DNA of 64,000 bases, taken from contig CAVUMM010000005.1 in the NCBI GenBank assembly GCA_963742655.1, positions 372,001 through 436,000 on the forward strand, written 5' to 3'. The position numbers and the translations under genes are program-made. Shown here piece by piece: positions 48,913 through 57,044 of this stretch. The notes under the pieces are model-generated. The model was given only the letters and a program-made list of their open reading frames with translations, was not told the origin of the DNA and searched no databases. Each line of letters opens with the position of its first letter. Positions within the stretch are counted from its first letter, which is position 1. The stretch comes from JAICLK01 sp963742655 (GTDB taxonomy: Bacteria > Patescibacteriota > Saccharimonadia > Saccharimonadales > UBA4665).

Positions 48913-49368
48913 ATGTTTGCGAAAATCAAAAATTACCAAAATTATTATCCGTTCCTCGAGCAATTCCGCGATGTACGGGCCGCCGGGTTGCTGGTGTTTT
49001 TGGTAATCGTGCTATTGATAAGCTGGAGCGGCGTCAAGGCGATTCAGACAAATTACGAACTGCAAAAACAAATCTCCGCATTGCAGCAAGTCAACCAGGT
49101 GCAGGAGCTCCAGAACAACAACCTCAAACTCCAGAATGAGTATTACAACACCACCCAATATCTCGAACTGACTGCGCGGCAGAATTTTGGTTTGGGCGCA
49201 CCCGGCGAAACGGAATTGATAGTTCCCAAAAGTGTGGCGCTGAAGAACACGGTTAATTTATCGGGGGCAAATTCCGGGCAAAAACCGACCAGCAAGCAGC
49301 CGATTTACCAACGCAATTTCCAGGCATGGATGGATTTTCTGCTCCACCGCCAAACAACGTCCGACTAA
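48913..49368 (+). CDS. FtsB/DivIC-like septum formation initiator protein
   Basis: A 151-residue bitopic protein. A short cytoplasmic start, a membrane helix near residues 25-44 (AGLLVFLVIVLLISWSGV), then a Gln/Asn/Leu coiled coil (ELQKQISALQQVNQVQELQN) and the family motif EYYNTTQYLELTARQNFGLG followed by PGETELIVPKS. FtsB/DivIC proteins form a division complex with FtsL and FtsQ/DivIB. TATAAT at 48896-48901 supports the start. The gene is followed by a hairpin and an insertion sequence. Confidence 0.88.
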   Translation: MFAKIKNYQNYYPFLEQFRDVRAAGLLVFLVIVLLISWSGVKAIQTNYELQKQISALQQVNQVQELQNNNLKLQNEYYNTTQYLELTARQNFGLGAPGETELIVPKSVALKNTVNLSGANSGQKPTSKQPIYQRNFQAWMDFLLHRQTTSD

Positions 49369-49397
49369 CCATAGCCATCTTAAGCAATTCGGATTCA

Positions 49398-49422
49398 TCA
49401 GGCCTTTCAGCGAAAGGCCTGA
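49398..49422 (+). terminator. Hairpin downstream of FtsB-like gene
   Basis: TCAGGCCTTTC (49398-49408) pairs perfectly with GAAAGGCCTGA (49412-49422) around a 3-base loop, 30 bases after the stop. The T-tract is missing, so termination may be weak; the insertion sequence begins 9 bases later. Confidence 0.6.
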
Positions 49423-49430
49423 CGTAATCC

Positions 49431-50691
49431 CTCACAATTAATTGTTACCGTAGCGTTCGGTTCAGCCGATCAAGCAAGGAACGTACTGCAGCCAGTAGTT
49501 TCACTGGATTTAGTTGGTTGTATTGTGAGATTAACAAGTCTTTCGTAGCTTGGCTAGTGCGTTCATGCTCCATGACTCGTTGGTAGGGAGTCTTAGCTTC
49601 AAAGTATCGCTTGGTTTTCTTTCCTGTCATGGTATCAATTGTTTTAGACCTTCGCTTTCTTGTTGGCTGGAAGTAATTCAGGTACAGCCGGAGGGGCTCC
49701 TGGTAGAGTTCGTTCATGAGCTGTAGTTGCTCGGTTGTATCAAAGCGACTGTATCCCACCATCTTGCGAATGGCTTCCCAGTTTTTTTGTTCCACGTGGG
49801 CGTTGTCATTCTTGCGGTATGGTCGAGAACGAGTAAAGGTTAGCCGGTGCTGCACACAGTAACGGTGCAGCTGGTAATTGATGTACTCTTTACCATTGTC
49901 TGAATCAATACCTTGGAGGATAAACGGGAAACGCCTAGTCACCGCTTGCAAGCCTGCTACGGTAGCTCGTTCGCCTTTGCCCATGGTAGCTTCGAGTTCT
50001 ACCCAGCCAGTGGCAATATCTACAAAGTCGTAGGTAAAGATATATGTTCCCGCACCACTGTCACCACCATGAGCTACCGTATCGCTCTCGAGCCAGCCAG
50101 GATTGGTTTCTTGCCACCGTCCCTGACGAACTGCTACCTGGCTCTTAATGAGGCTACCGGGTTTTGTAGTACCGAGGGGTAACGTTGCGCGTTTCTGGGC
50201 TTTCTGCAAGTGTCGAGCTACAGTAGATATACTGGCCGTTGCCAGCTGGTGCCTGGTGTTTGCAGTCACTCTCAGCTCATCGCAGGCTTCCAGTTTCGTC
50301 ACCAGCTCAGGCAAGAACGGCTGCAGGCGTTCGGCACAGATGTCGTTTTCGGCATGCCAGCAGGTGAGGAGCGCCTCATGGAAGGCGAGACCATAGACAA
50401 CCTTCGGGCCCCGGGTATATGTCTGGTGCCGGAGCGAAGAGCGATGAAGGGATAAGCGGAGATGACGGATCAGTGACTTACGATGCAGGCCAGTGACCAC
50501 TTGGGCAGCCGCCAGTAGTGCTCCTTTCTGGGTTTTACTGGCTCCTTGGTATTGTTTTCGTACTTCTGTCAGATATTCATTTCGAGCTATACTACTCATT
50601 GCCATACTTCTTTCCTCCAAGAAACAAGTATGGCTTTTTAGTAACGTTCTTATGAATGATCGTAGCTATGTTCGGTAACATTTAATGTGAG
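49431..50691. mobile_element. Insertion sequence with integrase-core transposase (ISNCY-like)
   Basis: Left end CTCACAATTAATTGTTACCG (49431 on) and right end (inverted, 50673-50691) CTCACATTAAATGTTACCG form about 20-bp imperfect inverted repeats. One transposase gene lies between. The element is of a different family from the one at 39421-40457. No clear target duplication was seen. Confidence 0.75.
49445..50605 (-). CDS. DDE transposase of an integrase-core family
   Basis: A 386-residue transposase. The start is ATG 50605, 8 bases after a GGAGG; a longer frame from 50620 would begin inside that site. N-terminal HTH region (GALLAAAQVVTGLHRKSLIR), then an rve core with LESDTVAHGGD, GIDSDNGKEYINYQL and KNDNAHVEQKNWEAIRKMVG giving the D, D and E residues. 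The motif FTRSRPYRKNDNAHVEQKNW is distinctive of a transposase group often filed under ISNCY. The frame is intact. Confidence 0.85.
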   Translation of the reverse strand: MAMSSIARNEYLTEVRKQYQGASKTQKGALLAAAQVVTGLHRKSLIRHLRLSLHRSSLRHQTYTRGPKVVYGLAFHEALLTCWHAENDICAERLQPFLPELVTKLEACDELRVTANTRHQLATASISTVARHLQKAQKRATLPLGTTKPGSLIKSQVAVRQGRWQETNPGWLESDTVAHGGDSGAGTYIFTYDFVDIATGWVELEATMGKGERATVAGLQAVTRRFPFILQGIDSDNGKEYINYQLHRYCVQHRLTFTRSRPYRKNDNAHVEQKNWEAIRKMVGYSRFDTTEQLQLMNELYQEPLRLYLNYFQPTRKRRSKTIDTMTGKKTKRYFEAKTPYQRVMEHERTSQATKDLLISQYNQLNPVKLLAAVRSLLDRLNRTLR

Positions 50692-50705
50692 TGAGGTCGG
50701 CCTGA

Positions 50706-50734
50706 TTGACATTTCCACCCCTGGTTGTTAAAAT
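50706..50734 (+). promoter_or_regulatory. Consensus promoter of tRNA-fMet gene
   Basis: TTGACA at 50706-50711 and TAAAAT at 50729-50734 with an optimal 17-base spacer, 69 bases upstream of the tRNA. It begins 15 bases outside the insertion sequence. Confidence 0.8.
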
Positions 50735-50759
50735 AACGTAAACTAAAAGGATTAGAGCA

Positions 50760-50779
50760 CCCTTCGACTTTGCTCAGGG
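50760..50779. repeat. CCCTTCGAC..GCTCAGGG palindromic repeat in tRNA leader
   Basis: CCCT..AGGG with the sequence CCCTTCGACTTTGCTCAGGG is one base class away from a dispersed palindromic repeat seen in many bacterial genomes. A second small hairpin (AGCCTAATAGGCT) follows at about 50786-50798. Both lie in the transcribed tRNA leader. Confidence 0.5.
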
Positions 50780-50802
50780 CGGCTCAGCCTAATAGGCTTC
50801 GC

Positions 50803-50877
50803 CGCGGGGTGGAGCAGCGGCAGCTCGCGTGGCTCATAACCACGAGGTCGCAGGTTCGAGTCCTGCCCCCGCAACCA
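50803..50877 (+). tRNA. tRNA-fMet (CAU), initiator
   Basis: A 75-nt cloverleaf. Acceptor CGCGGGG pairs with CCCCGCA leaving the C1:A72 mismatch that marks initiator tRNAs. The anticodon arm is CGTGG CTCATAA CCACG; the initiator normally has three G-C pairs next to the loop and here shows two plus T-A. The T-arm is GCAGG TTCGAGT CCTGC, and CCA is encoded. The D-loop is short (AGCGGCA). Confidence 0.93.
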
Positions 50878-50885
50878 AAATAAGG

Positions 50886-50913
50886 CCCTGACGAAAGTCG
50901 GGGTTTTATTTTT
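50886..50913 (+). terminator. Rho-independent terminator of tRNA-fMet
   Basis: CCCTGAC pairs with GTCGGGG (one G-U) around a GAAA loop and is followed by TTTTATTTTT, 8 bases after the tRNA. Confidence 0.88.
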
Positions 50914-51111
50914 AATAATTGACGTGAGAACCGGCTATGCAATAAGGCGGCTGTAGAAATGTATGTGACGTAGTGTGAGATTAGGTTAATGTCAAATTGG
51001 GTCGTATAGTTAAAGATAGCTAGACCACCTCAATGCTAAAATCTCGAAGGGAGCTATCGTAAAGATTGTCGTTGGCCTAATCAGCAATAATCTTTAACGA
51101 AAGGCATAACC

Positions 51112-51240
51112 ATGACAGTATTTACACCTATCAATACCAATAATGCTAAAGTGCATCACTTGAAGCACATACATATCGAGAATAAGACAGACGATTCGGA
51201 CGCTAAACCTGCCGAACCGGCAGCACCTGAAGCAAAGTAA
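51112..51240 (+). CDS. Small 42-residue peptide gene
   Basis: ATG 51112 follows AAAGG (10 bases upstream) and opens 42 codons ending TAA 51240. The peptide has a His-rich centre (KVHHLKHIHIENK) and a Pro/Ala/Glu tail (AKPAEPAAPEAK). Upstream is an inverted repeat (AAAGATT with AATCTTT, 51061-51095) that may be a leader hairpin. There is no known family. The good ribosome binding site makes translation plausible. Confidence 0.5.
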   Translation: MTVFTPINTNNAKVHHLKHIHIENKTDDSDAKPAEPAAPEAK

Positions 51241-51293
51241 AATATTTAAGGGGGGATCTGTATATTCGGAGCCCCTAGGATAAGTGGGTTAGC

Positions 51294-51350
51294 ATGTCCA
51301 AAGACAAAGGAAGAAAAGAAACGAAGAAGCCGAAGCAAGCGAAAGCTTAG
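51294..51350 (+). CDS. Small 18-residue basic peptide
   Basis: ATG 51294 to TAG 51350 encodes MSKDKGRKETKKPKQAKA. Tiny proteins of the type M-KDKG-KE-KKPK recur in unrelated bacteria, which is the main reason to list it. The ribosome binding site is weak (TAGGA). It ends about 60 bases before the riboswitch. Confidence 0.4.
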   Translation: MSKDKGRKETKKPKQAKA

Positions 51351-51410
51351 CGCTTTGTTGCATTTTCAATAAATGCATGTGCTATAGTACGAACACATTA
51401 ACAATTAAGA

Positions 51411-51486
51411 TTGCTGGAATCCGGTGAGAATCCGGAACAGTGCCGCTACGGTATCTTGCCACCGAGCAAGGAGTCCGATACAGCAT
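51411..51486 (+). promoter_or_regulatory. Cobalamin riboswitch aptamer
   Basis: The sequence GCTGGAATCCGGTGAGAATC, then CGGAACAGTGCCGCTACGGT and AGCAAGGAGTCCGATACAGC, matches the cobalamin (B12) aptamer (RF00174 type): GGAAnnnGGTGnnAAnTCC, ACAGTnCCGC and the closing AGTCCGA. P1 is GCTG (51413-51416) with CAGC (51481-51484); the P3 stem is CCGG/CCGG; P5 is CTTGC/GCAAG (51455-51470) with loop CACCGA. It precedes a DUF4430 gene. Confidence 0.9.
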
Positions 51487-51542
51487 GAAGCTCTACATCA
51501 GGGCAGTCTCGAGCAAGAATTTTGCGGGTTGATCCGTGCGAG

Positions 51543-51566
51543 CCTCTTTGTCTTGGGACAGAGAGG
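51543..51566 (+). promoter_or_regulatory. RBS-sequestering hairpin, riboswitch expression platform
   Basis: CCTCTTTGTC (51543-51552) pairs with GACAGAGAGG (51557-51566), ten pairs with one wobble, loop TTGG. The 3' strand is the Shine-Dalgarno sequence (GAGAGG) of ATG 51573. The loop TTGG can pair with CCGA in the aptamer P5 loop (51462-51465), the kissing contact that class I/II cobalamin riboswitches use to lock translation off when the ligand is bound. Confidence 0.75.
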
Positions 51567-51572
51567 ATATTT

Positions 51573-51953
51573 ATGGGCCGAGTAGCTCAAGTTCTAAAAT
51601 CAAAAACTATTATAATCGCTGCACTTGTGGTAGTGATTGGAGCCGGCGCGGGCATAGGCGTTTACGAACAAGATCAGAGCGGGCACGTCAAAACGGTTAC
51701 GAATTCCCAGCATCAGCTTACCCGGATAAGCTATAGCGGCAAAAACGGAGTCAATGCATTTTCATTGCTCCAAAAATACGCCAAAGTTCAGTCAAAGCAC
51801 TATTCATTCGGTGAATTCGTTACTTCTATCAATGGAGAAGCCGGTAACGGGCCGAAGTACTGGACGTTATATGTCAATGGCAAGCAAGCCACGGTTGGCG
51901 CCAGCGCCTATATTACAAAAAATAGCGATACCGTTACTTGGAAGTTGCAATGA
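51573..51953 (+). CDS. Membrane-anchored DUF4430 (transcobalamin-like) protein
   Basis: A 126-residue protein with a basic start, a membrane helix at about residues 10-30 (IIIAALVVVIGAGAGIGVYE), then a DUF4430 domain: RISYSGKNGVNAFSLLQKYA, FGEFVTSINGEAGNG, KYWTLYVNGKQATVGASAYI and SDTVTWKLQ. DUF4430 is related to the C-terminal domain of transcobalamin and intrinsic factor and is common in B12-binding surface proteins. The start is the ATG behind GAGAGG in the riboswitch hairpin. It overlaps the next gene by 4 bases (ATGA). Confidence 0.88.
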   Translation: MGRVAQVLKSKTIIIAALVVVIGAGAGIGVYEQDQSGHVKTVTNSQHQLTRISYSGKNGVNAFSLLQKYAKVQSKHYSFGEFVTSINGEAGNGPKYWTLYVNGKQATVGASAYITKNSDTVTWKLQ

Positions 51954-52492
51954 ATATGAAGCCTAGCTATTACCCGATAGCCATAGCGGTCTGCCTGATC
52001 CTGATAGGCGTGACGATGAGGATTTTACCTCACCCTGCGAACTTTGCGCCCATCACTGCAATATCGATCTTTGGCGGTGCGGTACTACCCAAGCGGATAG
52101 CAATTTGGGTGCCGCTCGCCGCCATGATTGTCTCTGATGCCATAATCGGGTTTTATAGCCTGATGCCACTGATTTGGGCGTGCTATCTGTTGATTGCCTT
52201 AGCTAGCAGCCGCTGGCTTAGAACGGGCAACTTGCTTACCGGCATTAAACTTACGGTGTCGGCATCACTTTTCTTCTTCATTGTGACGAACTTCGGGGTT
52301 TGGCTCACGAGCGGTATGTATAGCCGCACATGGTCGGGCCTGGTCAGTTGCTATACCTTGGCTTTGCCGTTTTTCCGAAACACGTTTTTGAGCGACGCCA
52401 TATATACCGCGGCTTTGTTTGGAATATATGCGCTTGCAAGCTCATTTATAAAAGAAAAACAAAGCCCTGATGATGCCAGAGCGGTTTTTTGA
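51950..52492 (+). CDS. DUF6580-type membrane protein, candidate cobalamin transporter S component
   Basis: A 180-residue protein with six helices. MRILPHPANFAPITAISIFGGAVLPKR, here NFAPITAISIFGGAVLPKR, then WVPLAAMIVSDAIIGFY match the DUF6580 family, whose members resemble ECF transporter substrate-binding (S) subunits. It is translated from an ATGA overlap after the DUF4430 protein, under the same cobalamin riboswitch. The inference is that the DUF4430 domain captures a corrinoid outside and this protein carries it inward, with an ECF energy module encoded elsewhere or none. Confidence 0.8.
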   Translation: MNMKPSYYPIAIAVCLILIGVTMRILPHPANFAPITAISIFGGAVLPKRIAIWVPLAAMIVSDAIIGFYSLMPLIWACYLLIALASSRWLRTGNLLTGIKLTVSASLFFFIVTNFGVWLTSGMYSRTWSGLVSCYTLALPFFRNTFLSDAIYTAALFGIYALASSFIKEKQSPDDARAVF

Positions 52493-52745
52493 AAATACTA
52501 AAAATCAAACGGACAAAATTACAGGATATGTGCTTTGCGGCAGGGTAACCCAACGAAGCCTGCTGCAATGCTCGCAATCATCAGCTCTTCGCTCTCAACT
52601 ATAACGATAGTGCTTTTTGCCGTCCATTGCGTCCTAAGAAGCAACTAGGTTTTAGCTCTGCAAGATCCATTCGGTCGTGCCCGCGCGTTTGCTGCGAAGC
52701 ATCAATTCCAGAACGGCAACCGGAATTGTGTGAGACTATATATTC

Positions 52746-53894
52746 ATGGCCAATGTATTGAAAGTGACTAATTCAGAAAAGAAAGCCCTTTCGGTTGCAA
52801 CAGCCATCGCTTTATTATTCGGCGCTTATTTCTTGCGGCATTATATAACCTTGGTCATATTTGCGGCCATTATGGCTTTTTTATTCAATCCTACATATAA
52901 ACGCCTCTTGCGAAAAGGCAGGCAGCCAGGGTCTGCAGCCGGCATGACTTTTATTATTGCGGCACTCGTTATATTGATCCCGCTTATAATAATCCTGACC
53001 CTGACCGCTATTCAGATCGGCCATGCGGTAAATAGCATAAGTTCAAATGTCGAGACAAAAGATATAACAAGTTTTGCCCAGCATTTGATAGACCAAATCA
53101 ATCACCTGCTTGCCAAAACCCCGATAACCTTTCGAGTAACTCCAGAATGGATCCACGATACGTTTGTGGCTGCCGTTCAAAAGGCCGGTACGGCAATACT
53201 ACAAAGCCTTAAAAGCTACGTCGGCGGCTTTTTTGGTTTTTTTACGACGGCGATAATATTTATATTCGTTTTCCTGTCCATGCTTAAAAATCAGGTCAGG
53301 CTACAAGAAACAATCCGTTTGCTCAATCCGCTCGGTGCGCAAATAAGTGATCTTTATACCTCACGAATTACGGCGATGACCAAAGCCATGGTTCGCGGAC
53401 AGTTCATTATCGCTATTTGCCAAGGTTTTACCGATGCCGTCCTGGTATATATCGGCGGTTTTCACGAGGCATTCTTTTTCCTGCTGTTGATACTGACCGT
53501 CTTGTCATTTATACCGCTTGGCGGCGGCATCATTGCGATTCCCATCGGTATAATAATGGCGCTGACCGGCAATATCGTCGGCGCTGTAATTGTCATAGCC
53601 GGGCATTTGTTGATCGTTACGAATATCGATAATATACTGCGTCCTCGTTTAGTCCCGCCAGAGGCCAAATTAGATTCGGCACTGATGATTTTGTCCGTTT
53701 TTTCCGGGATAGCATTATTAGGATTTTTAGGCATTGTCGTTGGTCCGGTGATCATGATTGTTATCGTAACGACTATCAGTACCTATTTGCAGGTATTTCG
53801 TGATGTCAAGGACCACCAGAAAAAAGATGTTCAAACCGACAAACCATTCGGCCACCGCATAAAGCATCTGTTCGGTTTTGGCAAAAAGCAGTAA
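52746..53894 (+). CDS. AI-2E family transporter (PerM-like)
   Basis: A 382-residue protein with eight helices and the family's central amphipathic domain. LFNPTYKRLLRKGRQPGSAA, the sequence SFIPLGGGIIAIPIGIIMALTG, here PLGGGIIAIPIGIIMAL, and ILRPRLVPPEAKLDSALMIL are the typical motifs. Members export AI-2-like molecules, Na+ or other small solutes; the substrate is not fixed. A GACTAT lies 6 bases before the ATG. Confidence 0.9.
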   Translation: MANVLKVTNSEKKALSVATAIALLFGAYFLRHYITLVIFAAIMAFLFNPTYKRLLRKGRQPGSAAGMTFIIAALVILIPLIIILTLTAIQIGHAVNSISSNVETKDITSFAQHLIDQINHLLAKTPITFRVTPEWIHDTFVAAVQKAGTAILQSLKSYVGGFFGFFTTAIIFIFVFLSMLKNQVRLQETIRLLNPLGAQISDLYTSRITAMTKAMVRGQFIIAICQGFTDAVLVYIGGFHEAFFFLLLILTVLSFIPLGGGIIAIPIGIIMALTGNIVGAVIVIAGHLLIVTNIDNILRPRLVPPEAKLDSALMILSVFSGIALLGFLGIVVGPVIMIVIVTTISTYLQVFRDVKDHQKKDVQTDKPFGHRIKHLFGFGKKQ

Positions 53895-54116
53895 ATTCGC
53901 CTCCTTTGCGAAGTTATTCCATCTAGTGAACATGACCCGAAAACCGGAGAGTGCGGGATTTGGGTGATGATAAATTTTACAGAAATTCACTTATATACGG
54001 TAATATAATTTATTGAACAGACGGTGGTGTTCGATTTTTAGTGGTAGTATTTACGGGTTCTGATGATAAACAGGATCGCTCAACGAAACCTGAATATAAT
54101 CAACAGAGGATAGTGT

Positions 54117-55211
54117 ATGCAAGAAAATGATATGCTCAAACTATTTCCGCAGCCGCCCAGGGGGTTTCGCGGCAAGCTGGATCCGCTGGTCGTCATAGAG
54201 CATTTCGAAGATACGGTCGGGATGGTCAGGCGGTTTGGGCAGCGTATACCGGAATTTACCGAAGAGTGCCTTTTGGGGCACCTGGCTACTTACGGGGTAC
54301 GGCTATACGGCCCCGTAGAAGACTGGGATGTGTTATTCGGCGAAATACGCGATCAAATAGTGAGCGACGGTGCCGAGCGGAAACCGCCGGTACAAGTTTC
54401 TTGGGTCGTGAATAAGCTGGGCGAGAAGGCAACTTACTCTATGATAGAAACCCCGACGGTCGAGGCAACGGAGCAATCGCCACCGGCGGAAGCTGCAGCA
54501 GTTGTCGCAGCATCAACGATCCGAGATGTGCCAACGCCGGAACGTGGCGGTACACCGGATAGAGACCGGATGTTAGCAAATGGTGTACGCAGTATTCTTG
54601 CGACAGCTGCCGACGGTATGATGCGCCGACGGGCGTTGACCGCGACTGTTGCTGGAAGTTTTGATATAGCTACCGCTGATGCAAGACGGTTTATAAATGG
54701 TGCGCTTTCCGCAGGATGGCTTTCGAAGGTTGGTAATCAAGGAGTAACTTTCATCTCGGTGAGTACGGAAGAACAAATGAGGGCACATCAAGCGCCAGAC
54801 GGCACCCAAGAATCCGATGCCGATGATGAAGATGATCGCGCCGAGGCCGAGCTTGCAGAGCTAGACGCATATATGAGTGTCGTATCGTATGTGATGAGAG
54901 CGCTGGTTGCGCTCCGTGACATATCGAGGGGTCAAACACATGAAAGGCTGCGGCAAAGAAGCGGGCTCGGAGAAGACATGGACATCGACACGTTCAAACG
55001 ATATGTACGGCACATGCAGGATGACGGACTAGTGGTATTTCTCAAAGATGCAAGCCAAAATTCCAGAACTCCCAAGCACAAAGTCATCCGTCCCTTAAGG
55101 GTTTATGTCGCCAGCAATCAAATCCGATCCAACTGGAAAGTGAACGCCGAAGAAAACCTAGAGAAAATGTATGAACGAGCTCTTGAGAAAATTTTTGAGG
55201 AGCATGAATAA
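54117..55211 (+). CDS. Hypothetical protein with predicted winged-helix regions
   Basis: A 364-residue soluble protein. Three helical, basic-acidic domains are separated by linkers: residues 1-100 (GFRGKLDPLVVIEHFEDTVG), a middle one (DRMLANGVRSILATAADGMM, then IATADARRFINGALSAGWLSK) and a C-terminal one (FKRYVRHMQDDGLVVFLKDA, here VRHMQDDGLVVFLKDA). The latter two have the pattern of winged-helix DNA-binding or partner domains. TATAAT at 54095-54100 supports the gene. It could be a partitioning or regulatory protein; there is no firm match. Confidence 0.55.
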   Translation: MQENDMLKLFPQPPRGFRGKLDPLVVIEHFEDTVGMVRRFGQRIPEFTEECLLGHLATYGVRLYGPVEDWDVLFGEIRDQIVSDGAERKPPVQVSWVVNKLGEKATYSMIETPTVEATEQSPPAEAAAVVAASTIRDVPTPERGGTPDRDRMLANGVRSILATAADGMMRRRALTATVAGSFDIATADARRFINGALSAGWLSKVGNQGVTFISVSTEEQMRAHQAPDGTQESDADDEDDRAEAELAELDAYMSVVSYVMRALVALRDISRGQTHERLRQRSGLGEDMDIDTFKRYVRHMQDDGLVVFLKDASQNSRTPKHKVIRPLRVYVASNQIRSNWKVNAEENLEKMYERALEKIFEEHE

Positions 55212-55264
55212 TTTATCCAGCAAGGTTTGTGGGCCAACCCTAACAATCCAGTTTGGTGGCGTTT

Positions 55265-55942
55265 TCAGATATTGTCGAAAAATATTACGGGCATGCCTTT
55301 GCCGACCTCGGCTTGCAGGAAATCCGGGTCTTTTATGATTATTCTATCCCGGCCATATTCAATGGCGCCGCGTTTTACCAGCCGTGATATTTCCTTGCTG
55401 ATGCCCTCGCGAGTCGTTTTGATGGTTACGGCCAAATCGCTTTGGTTGATGTACGGGATTGTCGTATAGCCGCCTTTTTGCTCGCCGTACCTGGCTGCCA
55501 AGACTAAAAGCCGGTAGCAAAGCCGCTCGCGGCTGTATTTTAATCCCAAGTTATTGATAGTGGATGCAAAAAGTGCGAATTGCTCCACGACTCTTTTCAT
55601 GAATGCGGCACACAGATTTTTATCGCCGTACACCATTGTCTCGAATTCTTTTAGCGGCATTAGGTAAATTGTACAGTCGACAAGCGCCTGAAAGAATACT
55701 GATGGCCGGCTTTGGTTGATAATCCAGGCCAGCGGGAAAAAGTCCCCGGGCCCGTACATTACGGCTATATTTTCTTTCCCTCGCGAGTCGTAATTATAGA
55801 TCTTAACCAATCCCGATTTAATCGCATACATAGTATCGGCATTGTTATACGGGCCCAGAATCTGCTCGCCTTTTCGGTAAAAAGCGGTTTCTGAGTGCTC
55901 CTTGAAGCTATCGTTTTCAAAATAATCATCGATTGTTTGCAT
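55265..55942 (-). CDS. Crp/Fnr-family transcription regulator
   Basis: A 225-residue protein. The N-terminal cyclic-nucleotide-binding-like barrel (FYRKGEQILGPYNNADTMYA, PGDFFPLAWI) lacks the Arg-Ser pair of a true cAMP site. A long helix (FMKRVVEQFALFASTINNLG) is followed by a winged helix (YINQSDLAVTIKTTREGISK, here QSDLAVTIKTTREGISKEIS). No Cys cluster as in FNR is seen. AGGGGG precedes ATG 55942, so the longer start at 55978 is rejected. It lies divergent from the CorA-like gene and may regulate it or itself. Confidence 0.85.
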   Translation of the reverse strand: MQTIDDYFENDSFKEHSETAFYRKGEQILGPYNNADTMYAIKSGLVKIYNYDSRGKENIAVMYGPGDFFPLAWIINQSRPSVFFQALVDCTIYLMPLKEFETMVYGDKNLCAAFMKRVVEQFALFASTINNLGLKYSRERLCYRLLVLAARYGEQKGGYTTIPYINQSDLAVTIKTTREGISKEISRLVKRGAIEYGRDRIIIKDPDFLQAEVGKGMPVIFFDNI

Positions 55943-56058
55943 GGCACCCCCTACCCTTAAATATATACCTGCCCACAATCACTGCAAGGTAACGGGCAGC
56001 GCCTACTGCAATTCGACCTCTGTATTTTTGCTTACGTTTAATTTATCATTAATGCAGC

Positions 56059-57021
56059 ATGGTTGATTCCGAAACGCAGAGTGGTGGCAAGCTGAGGATT
56101 CAGAAACATCACAATTTTTCATGGGCCGATGTTCAGCATCCGGATCGTGAGACGCTGGCGCAACTCGAAAAAGATTATCGCCTTCACCCGCTGCAGCTGC
56201 ACGAAAGCATGCAGAAAGTCCAGCACACGCAGGTTGAACGCGAGGACGATTATCTGTTTTTGGTGCTGCATTTTCCTAAGCTTGAATCTAAAACGAACAA
56301 AATATCGGTCGCCCAAATCGGCATTTTTCTAGGGCGCGATTTTCTGGTTACGATAGGCAGCGCTCGAAGCAGTGCCGTGACGGAATTATTCGAGGCAGGA
56401 CTTTCGTCCGAGAATCATAACGAATATTTCAAGCACGGGCCCAGCTACCTGCTGTATTTTTTGATTAGCAGCCTGCTGGATAATATCGCCGGGATGATTG
56501 AGCTGGTCCTGAACGAGCTTGATGAATTGGAGGACGCGGTTTTTGACAACTCAAACTCCGACGCCCGGGCAATCAGCGAGCTCAGGCAAAAGATTATCCG
56601 GCTGCGACGCATCATCGGGCCGAAACGGTTGATACTTGCCGACTTGGCGCAGAAAATCGATTCCTTCGCGGGCTCGGGCATGCGTAAGTATTATTCGAAT
56701 AATACGAAGACGGTCGCCAAATTATGGGAAGAGATCGAAGAAGCCAAAGAAATCGTCGAAATCTACAAAGACACCGACTTTACCACCAGCACAGAGCGCA
56801 CCAACAAAACGCTGGCCATTCTGACTTTGCTATTCACCTTTACACTGCCCATCACAGTTGTCGGAACGCTTTATGGCATGAACGTGCCGTTGCCGGGCGG
56901 CATTGAGACAGGGCCGTGGACTTTCCTCGGCAAATACACGAGCATGACGGTGCTTATTTCGATATCGTTGCTTGCCGCATTATGGATGTATTTTTACTTC
57001 AAGAAAAAGCGCTGGTTTTAG
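56059..57021 (+). CDS. CorA-family magnesium/divalent cation channel
   Basis: A 320-residue protein. A soluble N-terminal domain, a long helical stalk (NELDELEDAVFDNS, LRQKIIRLRRIIGPKRLILA, here KIIRLRRIIGPKR), then two C-terminal helices with the YGMN selectivity motif (GTLYGMNVPLPGG) between them and a basic end KKKRW. This is the CorA/MIT fold of pentameric Mg2+ or Co2+/Ni2+ channels. Given the nearby cobalamin module, Co2+ transport is possible but unproven. Confidence 0.92.
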   Translation: MVDSETQSGGKLRIQKHHNFSWADVQHPDRETLAQLEKDYRLHPLQLHESMQKVQHTQVEREDDYLFLVLHFPKLESKTNKISVAQIGIFLGRDFLVTIGSARSSAVTELFEAGLSSENHNEYFKHGPSYLLYFLISSLLDNIAGMIELVLNELDELEDAVFDNSNSDARAISELRQKIIRLRRIIGPKRLILADLAQKIDSFAGSGMRKYYSNNTKTVAKLWEEIEEAKEIVEIYKDTDFTTSTERTNKTLAILTLLFTFTLPITVVGTLYGMNVPLPGGIETGPWTFLGKYTSMTVLISISLLAALWMYFYFKKKRWF

Positions 57022-57044
57022 TAAATTTCCAGAAGCCTCATCAA

